Part shown: positions 1 through 7,300 of the stretch, piece after piece
How positions within the stretch are numbered: position 1 is the first letter of the stretch
Layout of the letters: every line of letters starts with the position of its first letter
NCBI GenBank assembly: GCA_018665005.1
Contig: JABJEE010000027.1
Span: forward strand, 1-17,962
Source of the DNA: Flavobacteriales bacterium
GTDB taxonomy: Bacteria > Bacteroidota > Bacteroidia > Flavobacteriales_D > Crocinitomicaceae
DNA length: 17,962 nucleotides
Reading direction: 5' to 3'
Notes under the pieces: model-generated
What the model was told of the DNA's origin: nothing
The model's input: only the letters and a program-made list of their open reading frames with translations
Databases searched by the model: none
Made by a program: the position numbers and the translations under genes

Positions 1-329
1 AGTGTTGCCACAACGGATGGCGTTGCACCAACATCAACGCTTTGTGCCGTTTGATTTGAGCCAAAAGTATTCGAAACGGTTAAAGTAATTGTATAGGTTC
101 CTGGTGTATTAAAACAAACCGGACCGGGATTCGCTCCATTGTATGTTTCTGGTGTTCCATTTTGAAATGTCCATTCAAAATTAATGGGACTACCAGTAGA
201 ATTATTTGTCAATGTAATACATTCGCCTTGGCATAACTGACTTGCAGACATTGAGAAATTAGCGGTAGGTGACTGACCAAATGTCAATAAACTAAATGAT
301 AATGAAATAAAGAAGGCAATACACCTCAT
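1..329 (-). CDS. Secreted PKD-domain protein, N-terminal part (runs off the left edge)
   Basis: The reading frame starts at an ATG (329-327 on the minus strand) and stays open to the window edge, giving 109 residues. Residues 1-19 form a signal peptide (MRCIAFFISLSFSLLTFGQ) likely cut after the Q or just before it. Next comes a stretch typical of PKD beta-sandwich domains: TNNSTGSPINFEWTF, a PGPVCFNTPGTYTITLTVSN segment, then VDVG. Two cysteines lie early in the domain (SQLCQGEC), as is common in extracellular Bacteroidota PKD proteins. Such proteins are usually large, exported surface adhesins or enzymes, often type IX secretion clients with a C-terminal sorting domain; that end is outside the window, so the route is unknown. 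It lies 65 bases downstream of folP on the same strand, a gap large enough to hold its own promoter, although no convincing one was found. Confidence 0.85.
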   Translation of the reverse strand, partial: MRCIAFFISLSFSLLTFGQSPTANFSMSASQLCQGECITLTNNSTGSPINFEWTFQNGTPETYNGANPGPVCFNTPGTYTITLTVSNTFGSNQTAQSVDVGATPSVVAT

Positions 330-394
330 AGGCTTAAATTTACAAATTATTTCTACGAAAGTAAGTAAAAAAGTTTCAATATAAAGAAGCATTA

Positions 395-1246
395 TTAATA
401 ATATGATGCCTTCCATAACATTTTAACCTCTTTCATTTCTTTTACGTCGTGGACACGGAATACAGATGCGTTTCTTGAAATCAAAAAAGAATGCATTATA
501 CTTGTCCCGATTAGCGAATCATTAGGTTTTGCTTTTATCGTGTCATAAATCATCGATTTTCTTGAAATCCCTACAAGTATAGGAGTGTGTAGAACATGTA
601 GCATTTCAAAATAATTTATGAGCTCATAATTTTGCTCTAAGCTTTTTGAAAACCCAAATCCTGGGTCAATAATAATATCATAAACCCCATATGACTTTAA
701 TTCTTTGATTTTTTTAGAGAAAAAACGTATCACTTCTTTAATCACACTTTCACTTTCCAGTTTGTCATTATTTATGCTCTTTTTAATATTATGAGTCAGA
801 ATATAAGGACAACGATATTTTTTTAATGTTTCAAACATTTTCTTGTCACCATATCCACCACTCACATCATTTATTATATCCGCCCCACTAAGAATAGCCT
901 CTGATGCCACACTTGACCTGACAGTATCAACGGATATAATGATGTTTGGAAATTTTGCGCGGATTTTTTTTATTATTGGAATAACACGATTTGTTTCTTC
1001 CTTTATATTGGGTAATCTAGAACCAGGCTTTGTTGACACTCCTCCAATATCTATTATTTCTGCTCCATTTTCTATAAAAAATTGAATTTTTACAAGGATG
1101 TCTTTAACCGATGTTTCAGAGTCATTTTCATAGAAAGAATCGTGACTTAAATTAATAATTCCCATTATCTTTGGTGTATCAAAATGGAAAAGCTTTCCTT
1201 TTATATTTATACTTTGGGCTTTATAGACTTTTTGATCAATATACAT
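395..1246 (-). CDS. folP: Dihydropteroate synthase
   Basis: This enzyme joins 6-hydroxymethyl-7,8-dihydropterin diphosphate and p-aminobenzoate to make dihydropteroate in cytoplasmic folate synthesis, and is the sulfonamide target. With the ATG at 1246 the protein is 283 residues, normal for the family. In order: loop 1 IMGIINLSHDSFYE (27-40), loop 2 IDIGGVSTKPGS (65-76), SVDT (105-108), INDVSGG (126-131), DPGFGFSK (194-201), GISRKS (226-231) and the C-terminal RVHDV (264-268). Loop 1 reads SHDSF where most family members have TPDSF, and the STRPG signature is STKPG. The frame extends 10 codons upstream to 1276, but that extension is cysteine-rich (MLCCCF) and unlike the family, and a promoter-like box would place transcription start near 1275, so 1246 is preferred. 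The gene is divergent from the DUF1599 gene with 9 bases between starts. Confidence 0.95.
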   Translation of the reverse strand: MYIDQKVYKAQSINIKGKLFHFDTPKIMGIINLSHDSFYENDSETSVKDILVKIQFFIENGAEIIDIGGVSTKPGSRLPNIKEETNRVIPIIKKIRAKFPNIIISVDTVRSSVASEAILSGADIINDVSGGYGDKKMFETLKKYRCPYILTHNIKKSINNDKLESESVIKEVIRFFSKKIKELKSYGVYDIIIDPGFGFSKSLEQNYELINYFEMLHVLHTPILVGISRKSMIYDTIKAKPNDSLIGTSIMHSFLISRNASVFRVHDVKEMKEVKMLWKASYY

Positions 1247-1255
1247 TTCTGACGA

Positions 1256-1801
1256 ATGAAAACAACAACACAACAATATACAAAAGTAATGAATGTTTGT
1301 AGAGAAATATTCAGAAATAAAACAATTGATTATGGCACATCATGGCGAATATTAAGACCCAGTTCTCTGACAGATCAAATTTTCATCAAGGCGAATAGAA
1401 TTCGAACGATACAGGATACTGGTGAGAATAAGGTTGGTGAGAGTTTTGAGGATGCCTTTTCTTCTATTGTAAATTACTGTGCAATGGCTGTAGTTCAATT
1501 AAGACACAAATTTGATTTTGAGGAGGAAGATTTATCCAGTGATCAGGCTTTAGAATGGTATGACTCAATTTTTAAAGAAGCATTTGAGTTAATGGAAAGT
1601 AAGAACCATGATTACGGTGAAGCATGGAGAGATATGCGCGTAAGTTCATTAACGGATTTAATTTTAACAAAGATATTAAGGATAAAAAAAATCGAAGATA
1701 ATTCGGGAAAGACTATTGCGAGTGAAGGTGTTGAGGGTAATTATTTTGATATGCTAAATTATGCCGTTTTTGCATTAATTCATCTCGAGCTTCAGGGTTA
1801 A
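1256..1801 (+). CDS. DUF1599 (nucleotide modification associated domain 1) protein with two tandem domain copies
   Basis: The 181-residue protein matches the DUF1599 family, conserved next to folP in many Bacteroidota. Its biochemical role is unproven; the family has been linked by others to nucleotide modification or nucleotide-handling enzymes. The sequence shows an internal duplication: residues 14-82 and 103-178 align with an offset of about 94. DYGTSWRILRPSSLTDQI (25-42) pairs with DYGEAWRDMRVSSLTDLI (119-136), KANRIR with KILRIK, and IVNY (71-74) with MLNY (166-169). The acidic and aromatic D-Y-G, W-R and S-L-T-D positions are kept in both copies, suggesting each is structurally intact. 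It is probably all-helical and cytoplasmic, with no signal peptide or membrane segment. It starts 9 bases from the divergent folP and is the first gene of the long plus-strand block. Family assignment is from recognition of the motif pattern. Confidence 0.8.
   Translation: MKTTTQQYTKVMNVCREIFRNKTIDYGTSWRILRPSSLTDQIFIKANRIRTIQDTGENKVGESFEDAFSSIVNYCAMAVVQLRHKFDFEEEDLSSDQALEWYDSIFKEAFELMESKNHDYGEAWRDMRVSSLTDLILTKILRIKKIEDNSGKTIASEGVEGNYFDMLNYAVFALIHLELQG
1281..1288 (-). promoter_or_regulatory. Candidate -7 promoter element for folP
   Basis: Read on the minus strand this is TACTTTTG, an exact match to the Bacteroidota -7 consensus TAnnTTTG. It sits about 34 bases upstream of the chosen folP start, leaving room for a short leader. 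No TTG -33 element lies at the usual spacing, so this is a weak call. It lies inside the 5' end of the divergent DUF1599 coding region. Confidence 0.3.
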
Positions 1802-1858
1802 AGAACTGTTAAAAGTTTAAAAGGAATACGTAAATAGATTAATTTCAAAAATAAAAAC

Positions 1859-2812
1859 ATGACGAATCAATCAAAAAGACAAGTAGTTTGGGGTATTAGA
1901 ATTTTGGTGTCCGCGCTCTTTATTTTATCTGCTTTGGCAAAGCTTTACCCGTCTCCAGTAATGGGTATAGCCGCATTTGAAGCTAAATATTTAGGTGCAG
2001 TTGGTATTGAAGGTGGAACAGCTAAAGTGGTTTCAAGATTATTAATTGGTTTTGAGCTGTCGATAGCCTTATTGATGCTCTTACCATACTATTTAAAGAA
2101 AATAGTTATCCCCGCAACCATTGCTTTGTTATCTGTTTTTTCTATTCATTTACTTGTTCAAGTATTTAACGGAGATGCAAGTAATTGTGGTTGTTTTGGA
2201 GAATTAATTCCCATGACTCCTTTAGAGGCGTTGCTAAAAAATATTTTGACTATCGGTTTATTGATACTTCCTCTCACTGTATTCAAAGATCAGTTGGAAT
2301 CCACAAAAAAGTTAAATCCCTTATTGATTACAGGTTTATCAACCTCATTATTGATGTTTGTTCTATTGCCACAAGGATCTTCTGTGGTTTCCGGATCAAA
2401 TACCAAAGCAAAGGAATCGGTTTACACCAAGTACTTTGATGATATTGCTCAAGGTAATAAACTCCTGTGCTTTTTCTCACCCACCTGTGAGCATTGTATG
2501 GAAACAGGAAAACAAATTTCTGATCTAAGTAAAAAGTATCCTGGGTTAGTTCCTGAAGTTAGAATTTTATTTATGGATGAATCGGGCAATGGGTCTGAAA
2601 CAGAAATAGCCGATTACTTTAAATTCATCGGGAAAGAATACAGTTATAAAGTTTTGTCCATTGAGGACTTTGTTCCTTTATTTTGGGGTGAAAAAGATTT
2701 CCCAGGAGTGTTGTATTTATTTGAAGGAAAGGAAAGAATTTTCTTTGATGGTAGTGCAGATAATGAATTTAATGCAAACAAATTACTTCAAGAAATAAAA
2801 CGAGAATATTAA
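1859..2812 (+). CDS. MauE/DoxX-type membrane protein fused to a thioredoxin-like domain (BT_3928-like family)
   Basis: The 317-residue protein has five predicted membrane helices (about 11-30, 58-77, 83-103, 121-141 and 153-170), followed by a soluble domain of about 130 residues. Between helices 3 and 4 lies NCGCFG (109-114), the paired-cysteine signature of MauE-like redox membrane proteins. The soluble part opens with LLCFFSPTCEHCMETG (202-217), whose CEHC is a thioredoxin-type CxxC. The arrangement suggests electrons pass between the membrane CGC cysteines and the attached thioredoxin domain, as in VKOR/DsbB-type relays; this is inferred from layout. Substrates are unknown. Similar proteins occur between the DUF1599 gene and tpiA in other Bacteroidota. 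A 57-base A/T-rich gap (1802-1858) precedes it; I saw no clear promoter there. Its stop codon overlaps the tpiA start by one base (TAATG). Confidence 0.8.
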   Translation: MTNQSKRQVVWGIRILVSALFILSALAKLYPSPVMGIAAFEAKYLGAVGIEGGTAKVVSRLLIGFELSIALLMLLPYYLKKIVIPATIALLSVFSIHLLVQVFNGDASNCGCFGELIPMTPLEALLKNILTIGLLILPLTVFKDQLESTKKLNPLLITGLSTSLLMFVLLPQGSSVVSGSNTKAKESVYTKYFDDIAQGNKLLCFFSPTCEHCMETGKQISDLSKKYPGLVPEVRILFMDESGNGSETEIADYFKFIGKEYSYKVLSIEDFVPLFWGEKDFPGVLYLFEGKERIFFDGSADNEFNANKLLQEIKREY

Positions 2813-3561
2813 TGGCAAACAAAATTATTGCGGCAAATTGGAAAATGAACCTGATGAGAGATGAGGCCGTCTCATTACTTGAAGGTTTGAAAAATGGTAT
2901 ACCAGAAAACGAGAAGGCTGATATTGTTATTTTTCCTCCCAGCATCTATATTTCTGATTTGATTTCAATTAATGATTCACAAATCGAAGTAGGTGCACAA
3001 AACTTTTATTTTGAAAACAAGGGAGCATTTACGGGAGAGGTTAGTGCCATTCAGCTAAAAGATATGGGCTGCACTCATGTTCTTATTGGTCATAGTGAAA
3101 GAAGAGAGCTATTTGACGAATCGAATGAGTTGTTATTCAAAAAAATCAAAAGTGCACTTCATGCCAATATTAAAATCATTTATTGTTGTGGTGAATCATT
3201 ACAAGAGCGAGAAGATGGAAGTCATTTAATGAAAATACAATCTCAATTGGAAATTTTAAATTCGCTTACAAATAATGAGTTGAATTCAATCTCCATTGCA
3301 TATGAGCCCATATGGGCAATTGGTACGGGGTTAACCGCAACTCCCCTTCAGGCTGAAGAAATGCATGCTTTTATCAGAAGAGTTTTAATAGATACTTTCT
3401 CTAAGGAATTGGCAAGTGAAATTTCAATTTTATACGGAGGCAGTTGCAACGAAAATAACGCCAATGAATTATTCAACTGTCCGAATATCGATGGAGGACT
3501 CATCGGAGGAGCCTCTTTGAAGGTTGATTCATTTCTGAAAATAGTTGACTCGATTAAATGA
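2812..3561 (+). CDS. tpiA: Triose-phosphate isomerase
   Basis: This enzyme interconverts dihydroxyacetone phosphate and glyceraldehyde 3-phosphate in glycolysis and gluconeogenesis, in the cytoplasm, normally as a dimer. The 249 residues are full length. All catalytic features are present: N9 and K11 in AANWKMN, the electrophilic histidine H94 in VLIGHSERRE, the base E165 in AYEPIWAIGTG, the mobile loop 6 (168-176), loop 7 YGGS (208-211) and the phosphate-binding GGLIGGASL (228-236). It overlaps the upstream membrane protein by one base and the downstream prmA by four (ATGA), so translation is probably coupled through all three. Confidence 0.98.
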   Translation: MANKIIAANWKMNLMRDEAVSLLEGLKNGIPENEKADIVIFPPSIYISDLISINDSQIEVGAQNFYFENKGAFTGEVSAIQLKDMGCTHVLIGHSERRELFDESNELLFKKIKSALHANIKIIYCCGESLQEREDGSHLMKIQSQLEILNSLTNNELNSISIAYEPIWAIGTGLTATPLQAEEMHAFIRRVLIDTFSKELASEISILYGGSCNENNANELFNCPNIDGGLIGGASLKVDSFLKIVDSIK

Positions 3562-4391
3562 ATCATTTAGAATTTCAATTTAATATAAAACCTTTCCATC
3601 CTTGGTCGGATATATTAATGGCTTATCTTTCTGAAATAAATTTTCATGGTTTTTATGAGAAAGAGGGTGTGTTAAACGCATTTATTTCGGAGATTGAATT
3701 TGTGCAAGCAGATTTTCAACAAATATTGGATTCTTTTGATGGCAAGGGGGTAGAAATATCTTTCGTAAAGAACATTATAAAGCATAAAAATTGGAATGCC
3801 AGTTGGGAATCTAACTTTTCTCCTGTGGAAATAAATGAAGAGCTTTGTATAATAGCACCTTTTCATGAAAGGAATGAAAAGTTTAAACGAACTATTGTTA
3901 TCCAACCAAAGATGTCTTTTGGTACAGGTCATCACCAAACCACATATTTGATGTGTGAAGCCATTTTACAACTTGATTTAAGGGAGAAAAAGATCTTAGA
4001 CATGGGTGCAGGAACGGGTGTTTTAGCCATTCTATGTGAGAAACAAGGTTGTACCGATATTACAGCAATTGATATTGAGGAATGGTCGGTTGAAAATTGC
4101 ATTGAAAATTGCATTACCAATAATTGTGATCATATTATTTCATCTTGTGGAGATGTTGATCTTATCGCTGGCAAGAAATTTGATGTCATTTTTGCCAACA
4201 TCAATAAAAACATTTTAAAGAGTCATTTGAAGCAATACTTTATGTCTTTAAATAAAAATGGATTGCTATATTTAAGTGGCTTTTTCTCTACAGATATTAA
4301 TGAGCTAAGAGTACTTGCTGAGTCGATAGGTTTAAAATACAAGTCTACCAATACAAAAGATGAATGGGCAATGCTCATTTTACAAAAATGA
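3558..4391 (+). CDS. prmA: Ribosomal protein L11 methyltransferase
   Basis: PrmA transfers methyl groups from S-adenosylmethionine to lysines and the N-terminus of ribosomal protein L11. The 277-residue protein has the family layout: an N-terminal substrate-recognition domain (about 1-95, including NWNASWESNFSPVEI), then a Rossmann methyltransferase domain. Visible motifs are the PrmA hallmark MSFGTGHHQTT (119-129), SAM-binding LDMGAGTGVLAI (147-158), the acidic residue after strand 2 (ITAIDIEEW) and the catalytic-loop FANIN (212-216), equivalent to the usual N-I-x-A/N stretch. It overlaps tpiA by four bases and ends four bases before the ATG of the next giant gene, consistent with one transcript. 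Confidence 0.95.
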   Translation: MNHLEFQFNIKPFHPWSDILMAYLSEINFHGFYEKEGVLNAFISEIEFVQADFQQILDSFDGKGVEISFVKNIIKHKNWNASWESNFSPVEINEELCIIAPFHERNEKFKRTIVIQPKMSFGTGHHQTTYLMCEAILQLDLREKKILDMGAGTGVLAILCEKQGCTDITAIDIEEWSVENCIENCITNNCDHIISSCGDVDLIAGKKFDVIFANINKNILKSHLKQYFMSLNKNGLLYLSGFFSTDINELRVLAESIGLKYKSTNTKDEWAMLILQK

Positions 4392-4395
4392 GTTT

Positions 4396-7300
4396 ATGAA
4401 GTTATTATTGTTTACTTTCTTTTTTTTGATATTGAGTTTTGTTCAAGCTCAAAAGTTATCAATTGAAAAAGATAAATTCCTTAAACAACTTCCAAAAATT
4501 GTTGAGAGTGAATCGTTCTCTAGTTTTGTGAAAAGGGATTTTACAAAATTTATAAATTCCTCAAAGTTAAATTCCACGGAATATACCCGATTAGTTGAAA
4601 CATGTAATAAGATGTTTAATAAGTCTTATTCAGCTGATGAAGTAATACAATATGTATATGCGATTTATTATTCTAAAGCCAATTCTTTTCCATCTTCATT
4701 TATATCTCAATGGCATTCATATTATGATACTTATTTGATGGAATCAGATGCTGTGGAATTAAAGTCTTTCCTACGTTTCAGTGGGGGTTTATTTAAACAC
4801 AGAAGTTTTTATGAAGAGTCAGATTACCGATGGGTATTAGATGGAGGGGATCTAAAGTGGGAAAATGATAAGACACTAAGATTGGTCGTTAAGAATACAG
4901 ATTTGAAATGTATGGTTTACCAATCTGGTCCTAGAGATAGTGTAATTGTCTACAACACATCTGGTTATTATGATGTTTCGAGAAAAATGTGGAAGGCCAG
5001 AGGTGGAGAGATAACCTGGCAAAAGGTAGGTTTTCCAAAAAATGAGACATTCGCTAAAATTAGGGGTTACACGGTATTGGCCAAAGAGACAAAAATAAAA
5101 ATAGATACAGTAGAGCTAACCACTCCTTATTTCGAAAAGCCAATTCTTGGAAAACTTGAGGACAAAACCATTTTCAGTTTAAAAGAAGGTGAATCAAGTC
5201 CCATATTTAATTCTTTTGAAAAAAGATTATTAATTAAGGATTTGCGTGATCAAATTGATTATGATGGTGGGTTTACTTTAGAGGGAGATCGTTTTATTGG
5301 TCGAGGAGTAGAGGATAATTTGGCTAAAGTTACACTTAGATATAACGATAGAAGACTTTTTGAATTGAGGTCGCTTAATTTTGTAATGACACCTCAGCAA
5401 ATCATTTCACGAAAGGCTGATATTTCAATGTTTTATGAAAATGGGGATTCATTGTATACCAAAGGAGCTCTTGTTTATTGGAATGAGAAACAAAAAGAAC
5501 TTAAAATAACTGCAGATAAAAAGGGGACCAATCCTGTGCCGTTTGTAGATAATTTTTTCAAAGTATTCATAGATGCCCCAGTATTATCTTGGAGACTTAA
5601 TACTCCCTTTCCCATGTACACTTATGAAGTTGGGACAGCTCAATCACAGCGTTATGCTCATATAGAGTCTTGGAATTATTTTGATGAAAGAATTTTTGAT
5701 AAATTTTCTGGAATAGGAAATGTAAATCCTCTTATGGCAATTGCAGAGCTCAGTATTAGCGAGGACTCTTATCAGTTGCCAGTTGGAAAGGTAGCGAGTA
5801 AGCTCAGGAAAACTATAGGACAGAGTAAGTCTCAGCTTATTGATATTTCTAGCATGGGGTTTATCCAATACTCTTCCAATTCGAGTCATGTTATCGTGGA
5901 GAAGAAGCTCATCAATTATGCCTTGGCTAAAAAAGGTGAGAAAGATTATGATGAGTTAAGGTTTGTTACGGATTTAAGACCTAAAAAATTCAGTTATTCA
6001 GATGAAGAAATTCGGAAAGATCCTTACCTGAAAAAATTAAAGAAAGAATATGATGAAATCTCGTATCGAAGAAAACAAACACCCTGTTATGCATACATTG
6101 ATGTAAATAAAAGTGAGATTTTCATGAATGAAATTGAACAGGTCAATTTCTCTTCAAAACAGAGAACATTTTTGTATCCTGACTCATCCTATATTCGATT
6201 GCTTCAGAATAGAAACATTGTTTTTTCCGGCTGGTTAATGTCTGGCAAGTTAATTACACATAATATTGGATCCACATTTGATTACGATGAATTTATGATT
6301 TCAATAGACACTTCTGATGAGGCGTATTTGAGTGTTAATCCTTTAAGTCAAAGAGACGGAAGAGGGCCAATTGATATGGTCAGTAGTTTTAAAGGATTTA
6401 ACGGGAAGTTATTTATTGATTTAAAAGATTCAAAATCAGGAAGGAACGGAGCCAATAAGCAATACCCTTATATAGATGTAAAGGATTCTCTTAGGGTTTA
6501 TTACAACGGAGAGTCAACAGTAAATGGTTCCTATGACAGTACCAGATTCTATTATGCGCTAGACCCATTTGTTTTGGATAGTTTAGATAATCTAGATGAG
6601 AAAAGTTTACGATTATCCGGTGTTTTGAAATCTGATGGTATTTTTCCAAACTTGAATGAACCCTTGCGAATCATGAATGATTATTCTTTTGGATTCTTGA
6701 CAACTGCTCCTGAAGAAGGATATCCCTTTTATGAAACTGAATCGAGATATCAAAATAAAATAATGTTATCCAATAATGGTCTTCAAGGGGCAGGCACCAT
6801 CAATTTCATGAATGCAGAGGCCGTTTCTAAAAAGCTTACTTTTCTTCCCGATTCCACTATAGGATTGGCACAATTTTACAATGAAAAGGATTCACTAGAT
6901 ATTGAGTATCCAGAGGTTGCAGCTAGAATATCGGAAATATCTTTTAAACCGAGACAGAAAGTGTTAACTGTAAAATCTTATAGAGATAATTTCATTTCCA
7001 TGTTTGGAAACCAATCTTACCTTAAAGGCTCGTTAACATTTTCAGAGAATGGCTTAGAAGGATCGGGAAGTATAGATTTATTAGATGCATCTTTGTTTGC
7101 CTATAAGTACACGTTTTCAGCGAATGAGATATTTTCTGATTCATCGTCATTTAATTTGAGAAATCGATTTGCTAAGATGGGTGAAAACCCTTTGGCTATT
7201 CAGTCTGATGGACTGAAGTCGCATATTTCTTTTGAAACCAGAATAGGGGAGTTTAATTCAAGTGGGACAAAGCGTATCAAGTTCCCTAGTAATAACTATT

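Noticed and set aside
330..394. Promoter for the PKD gene in the 65-base gap
   Set aside because: TACTTTCG is one mismatch from TAnnTTTG, but the nearest TTG is only 13 bases upstream; not good enough to list.
1247..1276. Ten-codon N-terminal extension of folP
   Set aside because: MLCCCFHSSE is unlike dihydropteroate synthase N-termini, and the candidate promoter would start transcription inside it.
4085..4115. 12-base tandem repeat (TTGAAAATTGCA) in prmA
   Set aside because: It encodes V-E-N-C-I-E-N-C, matching normal spacing of the family at this helix; no length change, so probably chance.
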